DNA of 64,000 bases from Chloracidobacterium validum (GCF_018304825.1 NZ_CP072648.1:417501-481500), one strand, 5' to 3'. Positions 52,291 to 61,249 are shown, counted from the stretch's first letter. The notes: generated from the letters alone by a model not told the origin. Translations and numbers: made by a program.

Positions 52291-52725
52291 ATGGGGTTTG
52301 TTCCACTCATATTGGTTGGGATCATCCTGCTGCCGCTGGTTTGGCTCGAAGTCAAACGCTATACGACTGCGCGTTTGGCGGGCAAGGTCTCGGATGCGAT
52401 GCGGGCGCGTCTCGGGCGTCGCCTCCTCAGCGCCGGGTTGCTTTTGAGTGTCACGGCTCTGGTAGGATTGGGACTTGAGTTTCGTGAGCTGTTCGGGCCG
52501 GCCCAACTGGTGGGTTACTTTCTGATTTGCGCACTGCTGCTCTGCGTATCAATGGCGACGATGGTTTATGACATCCGCGCCGTCATTCGCCAGTCGTTGC
52601 GTGACTTTCATGATCGTGATGCCGAGGCTCAGCGCTTCCAGGCTTTCATGGCGCGTGAAGCGAGTCCGTCACGGGAACTGTCGAATGGCGCAGGAGGAGC
52701 GCCAGAGCGCAAACCTTTACGCTGA
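52291..52725 (+). CDS. Small integral membrane protein of unknown function
   Basis: GAGGAGG lies nine bases before the ATG. The 144-residue protein has three hydrophobic segments (about 2-18, 46-64 and 72-93), followed by an Arg/Asp/Glu-rich cytoplasmic-like tail. No family recognised. It precedes the Ser/Thr kinase gene by 38 bases on the same strand and may be co-transcribed. Confidence 0.7.
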   Translation: MGFVPLILVGIILLPLVWLEVKRYTTARLAGKVSDAMRARLGRRLLSAGLLLSVTALVGLGLEFRELFGPAQLVGYFLICALLLCVSMATMVYDIRAVIRQSLRDFHDRDAEAQRFQAFMAREASPSRELSNGAGGAPERKPLR

Positions 52726-52763
52726 ACATCGTTTGTTGCGTCGTTCGTTTTGAGTGAGCCGTC

Positions 52764-54755
52764 ATGACTGAAACCATCGCCATGATTCCGCAGCCTGCGT
52801 CGGGCGGCGACCCATTGATCGGACGAACCATCGCCGGCCGCTTTCGCGTCGTCAGCAAGCTGGGTGAGGGCGGCATGGGCGCGGTGTACAAGGCTGAACA
52901 GCTCAAGGTCAACCGCCTCTGCGCAGTCAAAATCCTGAGTGCCGCCTTTGCCGCCGACCCGGACGCGCTTGCCCGCTTCAATCGTGAGGCACAGATGTCG
53001 AGCGCCTTTAGTCATCCCCATGCGGTGACGATTTATGACTTTGGCGACGACGACGGGTTGCACTATCTGGCCATGGAGTTTGTCGAGGGAGAAACGCTGT
53101 CGTCGGTGCTGCGACGCGAGGTCACGCTATCGTTGCCGCGGACGCTCGGCATTGCCCGCCAGGCGTGCGCCGCGCTGGATGCCGCCCATCGCCTGAACAT
53201 CGTTCACCGCGATCTCAAACCCGACAACATGATGATCTGCCAGCGCGATGGGGGGGATTGGGTCAAGGTTCTGGATTTTGGGATTGCCAAGATTGCCGGT
53301 GATGCGCCGCAGCGCGGTCAGGACTTGACCCAGGCCGGGCTTGTCGTGGGCACACCCATTTACATGTCGCCTGAACAGTTGGCGGGCGAGCGCCTGGATG
53401 CCCGCTCTGACATCTACAGTTTAGCCATTATCATCTACCAAATGTTGACGGGGCAGTTGCCATTCGCCGGCGATAACATGCAGGCGATCATGGTCAAGCG
53501 GCTAACTGAAGCCCCACTGCCAATGCGAACCGCCAACCCGGCCGTCACTGTGCCACCGGGCGTTGAGGCGGCCCTGATGCGCGCCCTGACCCGTCACCGT
53601 GACCAGCGTACGCCGACAGTTCGAGATTTTATTGGCGAGTTAGAGTCTGGGCACAGCGCAACGCAGGGAGTCACCGTGATGCCAGGACGAACGCAAGCCC
53701 AGCCGGCCGCCAGCAGCACGTCGCCTCTCATGCCAGCCACTTCGTCTTTTCCAGGCGAGGAAGCGTATCGCACCACCCCAAGCTTATCACCGGGGATGTC
53801 CACACCGCCCCCATTGTCGCCGTCCACGGGTGCGCCGGCGCCGGCGCCAACTGTGGCGGCTCCACGGCCACTGGCGACTGGTGGAACGCCGATGCTGCCA
53901 AGTAGTTCAATGCCAGCTAATCAAGCCTTTGTGGCCGGCTCGGTTGCCGCCGGAGCGAACCCAGACATGCATAGCCCCCCTCCAATGGGGCAACCGCCTC
54001 CGATTGGTTTCCCTCCGTCACCGCTACCGGCGACGGCCCCGGCCAAATCAGGCAGCGGAACGGGCATCATCCTGGCTATTCTGGCGTTTGTGGTGGTCTT
54101 CGTCGTAGGGGCCGGTGCGCTCGGCCTGTACTTCTTCTGGCCGCGTGATGGCGAACAACCTGTCAGCCGTGACAAGCCACCACCTGACAAGCCAAAAAAC
54201 ACTGACAATGGCTCACCGACCGCACCCTCCAACACCAGTCCATCCAATGCGCCCAAGGAAGCTTTTGACCGCGGCATTCGGGCGTTGGCGCAGAAAGACT
54301 ACGTGACAGCCGAGCGTCACTTCCGAGACGCGCTGGACACTGCCCCCGGTTTTGGCAAAGCGCAACTCAACCTTGGTATTGCGCTCTATCACCAGCGGAA
54401 ACTGAGCGACGCGCTGGACCGCTTTGCTGAAGCGGCACGCATCTGCGAGGACGAAGCCTGCAAAAACTTCGCCTATAACTACCGGGGACGTGTTCACTGG
54501 GAGCAACGCGAGTACGCTTTAGCGGAAGAGGACTTTCGACAGGCAGTCGCGCACGACGCGAATGACCTTTCGTCCCTAGCCTTTCGTGGTTTCATGCTGC
54601 GGCTGGGCGGACAAGCTGCTGCCGCCAATCAACTCTTTGACCAAGTGCTGGCGCGGAGTCGGGATGAAACCCTGAAATCGGTTGTTCGGCAGTGCAAAGG
54701 CGAGGCGCTCCCACCTGCCACAGCCTCCGATGCCGGTATTGGCCCTGGGCAGTAG
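52764..54755 (+). CDS. Membrane-bound Ser/Thr protein kinase with C-terminal TPRs
   Basis: The 663-residue protein has a Hanks-type kinase domain (about 26-290): GEGGMGAVYKAEQ, AVKIL with Lys56, IVHRDLKPDNM with Asp150, DFGIAK with Asp171 and GTPIYMSPEQ. All catalytic residues are present. A Pro/Ser-rich linker (300-432) leads to one transmembrane helix (433-459). The extracytoplasmic C-terminus (from about 498) contains three TPR-like repeats (ALAQKDYVTAERHFRDALD, QLNLGIALYHQRKLSDAL, YALAEEDFRQAV). This is the common PknB-like layout with a protein-binding sensor. The next gene starts 47 bases later. Confidence 0.93.
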   Translation: MTETIAMIPQPASGGDPLIGRTIAGRFRVVSKLGEGGMGAVYKAEQLKVNRLCAVKILSAAFAADPDALARFNREAQMSSAFSHPHAVTIYDFGDDDGLHYLAMEFVEGETLSSVLRREVTLSLPRTLGIARQACAALDAAHRLNIVHRDLKPDNMMICQRDGGDWVKVLDFGIAKIAGDAPQRGQDLTQAGLVVGTPIYMSPEQLAGERLDARSDIYSLAIIIYQMLTGQLPFAGDNMQAIMVKRLTEAPLPMRTANPAVTVPPGVEAALMRALTRHRDQRTPTVRDFIGELESGHSATQGVTVMPGRTQAQPAASSTSPLMPATSSFPGEEAYRTTPSLSPGMSTPPPLSPSTGAPAPAPTVAAPRPLATGGTPMLPSSSMPANQAFVAGSVAAGANPDMHSPPPMGQPPPIGFPPSPLPATAPAKSGSGTGIILAILAFVVVFVVGAGALGLYFFWPRDGEQPVSRDKPPPDKPKNTDNGSPTAPSNTSPSNAPKEAFDRGIRALAQKDYVTAERHFRDALDTAPGFGKAQLNLGIALYHQRKLSDALDRFAEAARICEDEACKNFAYNYRGRVHWEQREYALAEEDFRQAVAHDANDLSSLAFRGFMLRLGGQAAAANQLFDQVLARSRDETLKSVVRQCKGEALPPATASDAGIGPGQ

Positions 54756-54802
54756 CCTTGCATCGAAGGGGTGTTGAGGTCACATCCCCTGCTGTGAGTT
54801 CC

Positions 54803-55384
54803 ATGACCAGCCTCATTACCATTCTGGATGATGAGAGTTCGGCGGCTTTCAACGTCGCCCACGCTATCGCTGCCCTCGGCTGGATGCCCGAGGTTCGCCC
54901 GCTGGCACGCGCCGGACTAACGGCATCTGAGGCGTCATCCCCAGCGCACTTGGTGCTGGTGACTGGGAGCGCCCCGGCTACGATGCAGGCTACGATTGAT
55001 GAACTCGTTGCCGCGCAACTCGGACATGCCGCATTGGTGGGCATTGGCAATGGCGCGCTGGCGCTGGCGCTGGCGCTTGGCGTGCGCTTGCCTGAAGAAC
55101 GTCCGGTTGGGCCGGGCATTGTTGAGGTTTGCCACGACGGTTGTTTGGCGTTTGGCAATCTCAACTACCGCTTTCGGGCGCGGATACCACGCTTGCCGCA
55201 CCTGGGGCGCGAAGCCTTGCCGGAGTTTTTAGAGATGACGGCAACGACGCCGTCCGGGGCGCTGCTCGCCTTTCGGCATCAGACCCATCCCTGCGAAGGG
55301 GTGTTGTTTCATCCCGAATCAAGCGGCACGCCGGAGGGCTTGCGCTGGTTTGCGAATGTCTTCGGCGTTAGGGCTAGCAGTTAG
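54803..55384 (+). CDS. Class I glutamine-amidotransferase-like protein lacking the catalytic cysteine
   Basis: The 193-residue sequence follows the PabA/TrpG plan: SLITILDDESSAAFNVAHAI at the start, and at the end LPEFLEMTATTPSGALLAF then EGVLFHPESSGTPEGLRWF, very like the anthranilate/aminodeoxychorismate synthase glutaminase C-terminus. The His-Glu pair HPE (170-172) survives. The nucleophile elbow, normally GVCLGHQ, reads GIGNGALAL (81-89) without Cys, and the oxyanion SPGPG region reads TGSAPA. It therefore cannot act as a glutaminase. I call it a degenerate paralogue of unknown role. Start chosen at ATG 54803; no synthase partner is adjacent. It converges on ribD with a four-base overlap. 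Confidence 0.65.
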   Translation: MTSLITILDDESSAAFNVAHAIAALGWMPEVRPLARAGLTASEASSPAHLVLVTGSAPATMQATIDELVAAQLGHAALVGIGNGALALALALGVRLPEERPVGPGIVEVCHDGCLAFGNLNYRFRARIPRLPHLGREALPEFLEMTATTPSGALLAFRHQTHPCEGVLFHPESSGTPEGLRWFANVFGVRASS

Positions 55385-56553
55385 GGCAGAACAAGTTGCG
55401 CGGCGGCGCGGTGGGCGTCCGCAAGCGCCTGTTTGATGGTCTGCCCCGCATAGCCGGTGAGCGCCCAGTCCGATCCCGCCGGCTCGGCCGTGACCTCTGC
55501 CAAGTCGAGGGTATCGTTCAGTGTCGCCGCGCCACATCCGCCGATGGCGCTCAGGGACGTGGCCCCCCCAATGATGCGCGGCGCAATGAACCAAGTGACT
55601 TTATCAACGAGGCGGTGATCCACAAACGTCCCGGCCAACGCGCTTCCGCCCTCGACAAGGAGGCTGGCTATACCCTCTGAAAAGAGTCCGGCAAGCGATT
55701 GGTCGAGGTGTGGGCGACCCTGAGCATCAGCTTCCACCCGCAGGAGGCGAACCCCCAATTCCTCAAGTTCAGCCAAGTCTGCCGTATTGCCTGCCGAGTT
55801 CACCGTAACCAACCAAGTTGGAATCTGGCGTGCTGTCTGGGCAAGTCGCCCCGTCAGTGGCAGGCGCGCGCGCGCCGAGCCGAACACGACCCGCGCCAGT
55901 GGCCGGTGGCGGTACTGTCCGGTTCGGTCAGTCAGTTGGGGATCGTCGGCGAGAACCGTGCCCATGCCGACCGCGATGGCATCGTAGCGGTGGCGGAGGT
56001 TCTGCCCGGCCAAACGTGCTGCCGCACCGGTCAGCCACTGGGACTGTCCTGTGCACGTAGCAATTTTCCCATCCAGGCTCACGGCGAGCTTGAGATGGAC
56101 AAAGGGTCGGTGCTCAAGCTGATTGACGATGAAAACCTCATTCAGTTTGACGCCTTCCACCGCCAGGACATCCGTCAAAACTTCAATTCCAGCCGCGCGC
56201 AACTGCTCAAATCCGCGTCCGTTGACCTGTGGATTGGGGTCCCGAATGCTGGCCACGACCCGGTGAATGCCGGCCGCAATGATGGCTTCGGTGCAGGGAG
56301 GCGTCCGGCCGTGGTGGGAACAGGGTTCGAGATTGACATACAGTGTTGCGCCGCGCGCACGCGCGCCGGCTTCGCGCAGCGCCCACACTTCGGCATGGGC
56401 TGGCTCTGGTTCATGATAGAAGCCACGCCCCACGATGACACCCTGCTGGACGACCAGTGACCCCACCAATGGACGTGGGCTGACCCGACCGTATCCTTGT
56501 TCGGCAAGGCGCAGCGTTTCACGCATCAGGATGTCATGTTGTGACGGCATCAT
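55381..56553 (-). CDS. ribD: Bifunctional diaminohydroxyphosphoribosylaminopyrimidine deaminase / 5-amino-6-(5-phosphoribosylamino)uracil reductase
   Basis: The 390-residue protein has the N-terminal deaminase domain with zinc ligands in HAEVWAL near 54 and PCSHHGRTPPC near 81-91. The C-terminal reductase domain starts near 150 (RPFVHLKLAVSLDGKIAT) and includes NDTLDL. It performs two steps of riboflavin synthesis. The other rib genes are not adjacent. A perfect 9-bp inverted repeat lies about 27 bases upstream. No FMN riboswitch pattern was recognised. Confidence 0.93.
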   Translation of the reverse strand: MMPSQHDILMRETLRLAEQGYGRVSPRPLVGSLVVQQGVIVGRGFYHEPEPAHAEVWALREAGARARGATLYVNLEPCSHHGRTPPCTEAIIAAGIHRVVASIRDPNPQVNGRGFEQLRAAGIEVLTDVLAVEGVKLNEVFIVNQLEHRPFVHLKLAVSLDGKIATCTGQSQWLTGAAARLAGQNLRHRYDAIAVGMGTVLADDPQLTDRTGQYRHRPLARVVFGSARARLPLTGRLAQTARQIPTWLVTVNSAGNTADLAELEELGVRLLRVEADAQGRPHLDQSLAGLFSEGIASLLVEGGSALAGTFVDHRLVDKVTWFIAPRIIGGATSLSAIGGCGAATLNDTLDLAEVTAEPAGSDWALTGYAGQTIKQALADAHRAAAQLVLP

Positions 56554-56579
56554 AGGAACTTTGCCGAGAGAAGCTCAGT

Positions 56580-56610
56580 CTGCTTGGCCGTTTTTCTCAA
56601 AGCCAAGCAG
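56580..56610. repeat. Inverted repeat upstream of ribD
   Basis: CTGCTTGGC (56580-56588) and GCCAAGCAG (56602-56610) form a perfect 9-bp stem with a 13-base loop. It lies in the ribD leader on the minus strand; role unknown, possibly a leader hairpin. Confidence 0.5.
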
Positions 56611-56827
56611 GGAAGCCACGTATGGAAGCACAAGCGCGCGCTGGATGCATCCTTCTGCACCCCGTTGTGGCTCACGCCAAGCATCCTAGCAACAGCTTGC
56701 GACGGACGACACTACCGGATAGCCGCTATGGTATAGTGCAACTAGTTTTCACCCCGGCAAGCTACGTAGTGGATGCGCGTAGTGGTTAATGCCCTAATCA
56801 AAGCTCCTGCCACAGAGACTAAGGTTT

Positions 56828-57925
56828 ATGTCGCAAACGCAGCCACCCGTTGACCCTAGTTTGAACAGTTTGCTTGCGACGCTATCGCCACTCAACCTTC
56901 TCCGTAGCCTGTCACATGAGCTGCGCGCCCCGCTTGCCGCCATTTTGGGTTGGACGGAATGGCTCCTGGAAGGCACCACCGAGGCGCACCAACCGGCGGA
57001 AGGCATTCGGCATATTCGGTCGGCGGCGGAAAAGATGCTGCAACTTCTGGATGATTACTACGACTTGGCGCGATTTGGTGATGAGGAAGCCACCGCAACG
57101 GCCGCGACGGACCTCCTGGTTACACTTCGTCGGATTTGCCATGGACTGGATTTAGTCGCCCAGCAACGCCGCCAGACCCTTCGGATTGAAGCCGAAGACC
57201 GAATCCCTTCCCTGGCGGTGTCCCCAACCCTTCGGCGGGCGCTCTGGTTGGTCGTTCGCTATCTGCTCCGCGCGGCCCCAGAGGGCGCGACGGTAACACT
57301 TTCTCCAGACTTGGCAGCGAGTCCGCTGCGGTTGTTGGTAAGCAGCGATCAGGGGCTAAGCGAGACGGCCGATCCAGGTGGGCTAAACTTGGCCCGGTTG
57401 TTTATCACCCGTGAAGGTGGCACGTTGGCGGTTGAACGACTCCAGGATACCTGGAGATTGATTATCCAGTTGCCGACGGTTCACCCGACAAGCGCGACCG
57501 ACTTGCCAAGCTTTACTGAATCACCGCAACTTTTGAATCCCATCCCTTCGACCATCTCGGATACCAAGAAAGTCCTGGTCATTGACGATGATGAGAATCT
57601 GCTAAAACTGCTTGGCGCGGTGGTCAGCGCGGCGGGGTATCGCCCTTACTTGGCAGCAAGCGGGGTGCGCGGCGTTGAAGCTGCCCGTGCCACCGCGCCG
57701 GATGTCGTCCTGTTAGACATCGGTATGCCCGGCATGGATGGCTTCGCCACCTTTAATGCCCTGCGCACCGAGCCTTGTCTTGCGAAGTCGAAAATCGTGG
57801 CATTGACGGCTTACACCAGCGTGTCGGAACGCGAGCGCATTGCCCGTCACGGTTTTGATGGTTTCATTCCAAAGCCATTCCGACGCGAACAGTTGATTCA
57901 AGTGCTTTCTGAACTTTCAGTCTGA
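56828..57925 (+). CDS. Histidine-kinase-like protein with degenerate ATPase domain and receiver domain
   Basis: The 365-residue protein has a HisKA-like dimerisation region with the phospho-acceptor motif SLSHELRAPLAAILGW (His30). The following ATPase region (about 105-215) lacks the usual N box and DxGxG; ALWLVVRYLLRAAPEGATV stands where the N box should be, so ATP binding is doubtful. A canonical receiver domain occupies about 247-365: VLVIDDDENLL, LLDIGMPGMDG with Asp297, and the conserved Lys in FIPKPF. It is probably a regulator receiving a phosphate from another kinase. It lacks membrane segments. It precedes the PCD gene by 15 bases. Confidence 0.8.
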   Translation: MSQTQPPVDPSLNSLLATLSPLNLLRSLSHELRAPLAAILGWTEWLLEGTTEAHQPAEGIRHIRSAAEKMLQLLDDYYDLARFGDEEATATAATDLLVTLRRICHGLDLVAQQRRQTLRIEAEDRIPSLAVSPTLRRALWLVVRYLLRAAPEGATVTLSPDLAASPLRLLVSSDQGLSETADPGGLNLARLFITREGGTLAVERLQDTWRLIIQLPTVHPTSATDLPSFTESPQLLNPIPSTISDTKKVLVIDDDENLLKLLGAVVSAAGYRPYLAASGVRGVEAARATAPDVVLLDIGMPGMDGFATFNALRTEPCLAKSKIVALTAYTSVSERERIARHGFDGFIPKPFRREQLIQVLSELSV

Positions 57926-57940
57926 GGGCTACACACTGGT

Positions 57941-58240
57941 ATGTCTAAAACCCGCCCCATGTTACTCGACGAAAGCGATCTCGAAGCGAGATTGCGTGAG
58001 CTTCCCGCCTGGCAGCGCCAAGACCAGCGGTTGACGCGAACGCTGACCTTTCGCAACTTTGCCGACGCACTGGACTTCGTCAACCGCGTCGGCAAGCTGG
58101 CTGAAGAGGCTGATCATCATCCCGACATCCTGCTGCACAACTGGAATCAAGTCACGCTGACACTCTGGACACACGATGCCGGTGGGCTGACCATGCTGGA
58201 TGTGAGTTTGGCTCACAAAATCAATGCTATTACCGGTTAG
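57941..58240 (+). CDS. 4a-hydroxytetrahydrobiopterin dehydratase (pterin carbinolamine dehydratase)
   Basis: The 99-residue protein has the family signature EEADHHPDILLHNWNQV, with the catalytic His-His-Pro, then LTLWTHDAGGLTMLDVSLAHKIN. The enzyme dehydrates 4a-carbinolamine pterins and regenerates the cofactor of aromatic amino-acid hydroxylases; no hydroxylase is adjacent. Length is standard. Confidence 0.93.
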   Translation: MSKTRPMLLDESDLEARLRELPAWQRQDQRLTRTLTFRNFADALDFVNRVGKLAEEADHHPDILLHNWNQVTLTLWTHDAGGLTMLDVSLAHKINAITG

Positions 58241-58297
58241 CCCTCCCGTTTCGGTGGGCAACCTGGCTCACGCCGACCCGCCTGTGGGGGATACGAC

Positions 58298-59434
58298 TCA
58301 GCTCGTCCTAATCTCAATCTGGTCTGCCTCAAGCGGCAAGTAGTAGCAGCTATACGTGGCGTCGTTCCGCTTACCGGAGCGAGCAATGACGTACCGGTTG
58401 GCAGCTTTTTTCCCAAGAGCTTCCTCAAAGGCCTTTTTGAGACGCGACTTGTGCGGTCCAAAGTACTTGGCCCGCTCATTATCATCTTTGCAGCTTTCAA
58501 GAGCCTGCTTCATCCGCTCATAGTCGCCCCCGTAAGGATTCAGGATGCGCTGTCCATAGGTGAGAAATTCGTTGGCTGCCTCGACGTTGCGCCACTCGAC
58601 TTCCGGCTTGCCTTGCTGGACACGCTCGGCCAGCCACAGCAAGAGCGCAAGCTCGGTCGGTTTTACGTCAATGTTGAGGTCATCGGCCCAAACCTCTTCC
58701 TTCAGGAGGTCGAGAACAAGCCGAGGTGGTTGCAGGCTGCGATTGGCGGCTGCCACGGCCGCGCTCATGGTCACTTGACCTTTCAGCAATGCTGGCGGCA
58801 AGCCATCACGCAGGCGCACAAAGGGAATCTCGGCCAGCATGACTTGCGCCGTGGCGCAATCGGCCAGCTTTCCATCTTTCGTCTCGATGATGCGCTCATA
58901 CGGTGTTGGATAAAAAAATGACCAGCTCGACTCGAATGGTTCGCTGACCAGCACATGCGACAACCGATCTTGCGGACGCCCGAACAACGACAGCGCATAG
59001 CCAAGGTAGTAACCCATCGTTTTACGGCCACCGGCCAACGAGACATGGAGTGCCGCCGCTTCGTCAGTTGTTAAGTCACGCACCAGCCTAGTGAGCTGGT
59101 CAGCCGCTCGCTCATTATCCTCAGGTGTCCGAATGTCGCTCAGTGGAGTCCCGGACTGATCCTGCAAGATGTGAATGTGGCTTGCGTCAAACTGGATTGG
59201 TGGCAGTCTGTAATCCTGGCACAGCCGACGAAACCAGCCGGGATCATCAGAAAGCAGTGACAAGCGAGCACGCTCTGCTCCCTCCAGCGTCGTTGCCAAG
59301 TGAACCTCGGTCGGGATGAATGGCGGATGCTGGTGACAGAGCGCGTAAAGCGTTTCCGTGACGACTTGGGGCGTCATCCCGGTGACAAGCAAAAGAATCC
59401 GGCGTTCGTAATCAGCCGGTGCACGGTCTGGCAT
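58298..59434 (-). CDS. CRISPR-associated CARF protein of the NE0113 type (putative ring nuclease/Csm6-like)
   Basis: ATG 59434 follows GGAGAG by eight bases, giving 378 residues; codons upstream are not family-like. The N-terminal Rossmann-like CARF domain (about 10-170) has the two expected motifs, VTGMTPQVVTETLYAL (17-32) and SLAGGRKTMGYYLGYALSL (132-150). These bind cyclic oligoadenylate in type III CRISPR signalling. The C-terminal part (about 240-378) looks like a winged-helix-type domain with SRLKKAFEEAL. I see no HEPN RxxxxH motif. This matches the minor Cas family NE0113. No CRISPR array or cas gene lies in the window, so it is an orphan here. Confidence 0.8.
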   Translation of the reverse strand: MPDRAPADYERRILLLVTGMTPQVVTETLYALCHQHPPFIPTEVHLATTLEGAERARLSLLSDDPGWFRRLCQDYRLPPIQFDASHIHILQDQSGTPLSDIRTPEDNERAADQLTRLVRDLTTDEAAALHVSLAGGRKTMGYYLGYALSLFGRPQDRLSHVLVSEPFESSWSFFYPTPYERIIETKDGKLADCATAQVMLAEIPFVRLRDGLPPALLKGQVTMSAAVAAANRSLQPPRLVLDLLKEEVWADDLNIDVKPTELALLLWLAERVQQGKPEVEWRNVEAANEFLTYGQRILNPYGGDYERMKQALESCKDDNERAKYFGPHKSRLKKAFEEALGKKAANRYVIARSGKRNDATYSCYYLPLEADQIEIRTS

Positions 59435-59624
59435 CGGTTTCGCTCTCCTTGAAAGCACAGGTTGGATTGATGGCAAGTGGGATTGTAATGAGGCAATTGC
59501 GGCCAACCAGGCTCGCAAGCTTGCGAACGCCAGCCTGACGTTGCTCGTTGGCGTCACCTCGGCCTAGGCTGTGGGCATCTGGTCCGCGCCACCGGACGTA
59601 GAGCTGGCGACGCTGCGCGCTTCA

Positions 59625-59650
59625 TCATTCGGCGCGATCATTCGGCGCGA
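59625..59650. repeat. Two tandem copies of a 13-base unit
   Basis: TCATTCGGCGCGA is repeated in perfect tandem (59625-59637, 59638-59650) in the 272-base spacer between the CARF gene start and rimI stop. The spacer holds no supported gene. Confidence 0.85.
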
Positions 59651-59706
59651 CAGTGCATCAGGGTTGCCACCTACGGGAGCGACGTTCTCGGCCGTGGCGC
59701 TTGCGC

Positions 59707-60222
59707 TTACAGGGCAGCTTCCATGAGCAGCCCGTCTTCGGTAGGGTTGGCATAGAATCCACGTTTATGGGCGATTTGGGTAAAGCCCAACGACGTGTAG
59801 AGGGCCTTGGCGCCCGTATTCGACTGACGCACTTCAAGGAAGGCCGTTGTCGCCCCGTACAGTCGCCCGGTGTAAAAGGCTTCCTTCAACAGCCGCCGCC
59901 CCAGTCCCTGCCGCTGGACTTCAGGATGAACCGCCACATTGGCAATATGTAGTTCCCGTCCATCATGACGGGCTGAAAGCTGAACCCGTCCGGCCAGGAA
60001 TCCATAAATGGGACGAGTCACAAACGGCGCTCGTCCACGCGCCACCAGCATGACCGCCAGTGGATTGTGGCGTAACTCTGAGCGATACCCATCATAGCCC
60101 CACGGATTCAAGCGTGTGACTTGCTCCAGTTCCACCACCGCCGCCAAATCGCTTTCCAACATTGGCGCAATATAAAAACTGGCGTTGTAGAAACTAGGGT
60201 CAAAAAAATCCTTCATGGCCAT
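59707..60222 (-). CDS. rimI: Ribosomal protein S18-alanine N-acetyltransferase-like GNAT protein
   Basis: The 171-residue GNAT protein contains LHIANVAVHPEVQRQGLGRRLL, the acetyl-CoA binding loop with QRQGLG, and FLEVRQSNTGAKALYTSLGF, the RimI-type C-terminus. RimI acetylates the N-terminal alanine of ribosomal protein S18. LNPWGYDGY corresponds to the conserved PW motif of the family. An ATG two codons downstream is an alternative start. Confidence 0.87.
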   Translation of the reverse strand: MAMKDFFDPSFYNASFYIAPMLESDLAAVVELEQVTRLNPWGYDGYRSELRHNPLAVMLVARGRAPFVTRPIYGFLAGRVQLSARHDGRELHIANVAVHPEVQRQGLGRRLLKEAFYTGRLYGATTAFLEVRQSNTGAKALYTSLGFTQIAHKRGFYANPTEDGLLMEAAL

Positions 60223-60304
60223 ACGCCGAAGACAGGAGCGAATAACCTTGGCTTGATTCGTTCGGCGGGGGCAGCCGCAGTTGGCGGCGATTATGAGCTA
60301 TCCA

Positions 60305-61249
60305 CTACCCTTGACAAGCGCGCTCGGCGTAAGCCCGCTCGGCGGCGACTACCGTATTGCGCATAAGCATCGCAATCGTGAGTGGTCCAACGCCGCCCGG
60401 CACAGGGGTGACATAGCGTGCCCGTTCGGCGGCGTGGCGCGGGTGAACGTCCCCAATCAGCGTGTAGCCTTTCTTTTCAAGATCGGCCAGTCGCTCCGCG
60501 TTGTCGCCAAAGTATTCCAGGACTTGCTCACGGGTGGTAATGCGATTGATCCCGACATCCACCACCACGGCGCCAGGTTTGATGAAGTCTTCCGTGACAA
60601 AAGCCGTCTTCCCAATTGCCGCAATCAGGACATCCGCCGAGCGGGCGATGGCAGCCACCTCCTTGGTGTGAGAATGGCATACCGTCACCGTTGCATCCTG
60701 GTGCAGCAGGAGCAACGACAGCGGCAACCCAACGATGTTGCTGCGGCCCAACACGACGACCCGTTGCCCGCGCAGCGGGATGCAGTAGAGCTTGAGCAGC
60801 TCAAGAATGCCGGCCGGCGTACAGGGCACGAAGCCCGCTTGCTTCAGCGCCAAGCGCCCCACACTGACCGGGTGGAAGCCATCCACATCTTTTGCCGGGT
60901 CAATGGCTTCGATGACGGTTGGCACGTCAATCTGCGGCGGGAGCGGCATCTGGACGAGAATGCCATGAATGTTGGTCCGCACGTTGAGCGTCTTGATCAC
61001 CCCCAGGAGGTCAAGCGTTGTCGCATGTTCTGGCAACGACAACACTTCGGTGCGTAATCCGAGCCGGACGCACATCTTGGACTTGCTCGTGACATAGGTG
61101 CGTGACGCCGGGTTATCACCGACCAGGACGGCGGCTAGTCCTGGCTGAACGCCGGCCTGGGTCAAGGCGGCACACCGGTCCACGGTCTCTCCATTGAGCT
61201 TCAGAGAAAGCCCTACGCCATCCAGAATACGAGCCGTCACCTTAGTCAT
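60305..61249 (-). CDS. folD: Bifunctional methylenetetrahydrofolate dehydrogenase / methenyltetrahydrofolate cyclohydrolase
   Basis: From ATG 61249 the product has 314 residues; GGAGG directly abuts the start, so the ribosome site is unusually close, yet family alignment (ARILDG) fits. The catalytic lysine lies in YVTSKSKMC, followed by VQMPLPPQID, IDPAKDVDGFHP, GRSNIVGLPLSLLLL for NADP binding and the C-terminal TPVPGGVGPLT. The enzyme interconverts methylene- and formyl-THF. It links functionally with the MTHFR fusion gene. It is divergent from the next gene. Confidence 0.95.
   Translation of the reverse strand: MTKVTARILDGVGLSLKLNGETVDRCAALTQAGVQPGLAAVLVGDNPASRTYVTSKSKMCVRLGLRTEVLSLPEHATTLDLLGVIKTLNVRTNIHGILVQMPLPPQIDVPTVIEAIDPAKDVDGFHPVSVGRLALKQAGFVPCTPAGILELLKLYCIPLRGQRVVVLGRSNIVGLPLSLLLLHQDATVTVCHSHTKEVAAIARSADVLIAAIGKTAFVTEDFIKPGAVVVDVGINRITTREQVLEYFGDNAERLADLEKKGYTLIGDVHPRHAAERARYVTPVPGGVGPLTIAMLMRNTVVAAERAYAERACQG

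Noticed and set aside
56554-56827. FMN riboswitch upstream of ribD
   Set aside because: The leader has an inverted repeat but none of the conserved RFN element sequence blocks.
58298-60222. Search for a CRISPR array near the CARF gene
   Set aside because: No regularly spaced direct repeats of 25-40 bases were seen; the only repeat is a 13-base tandem pair.
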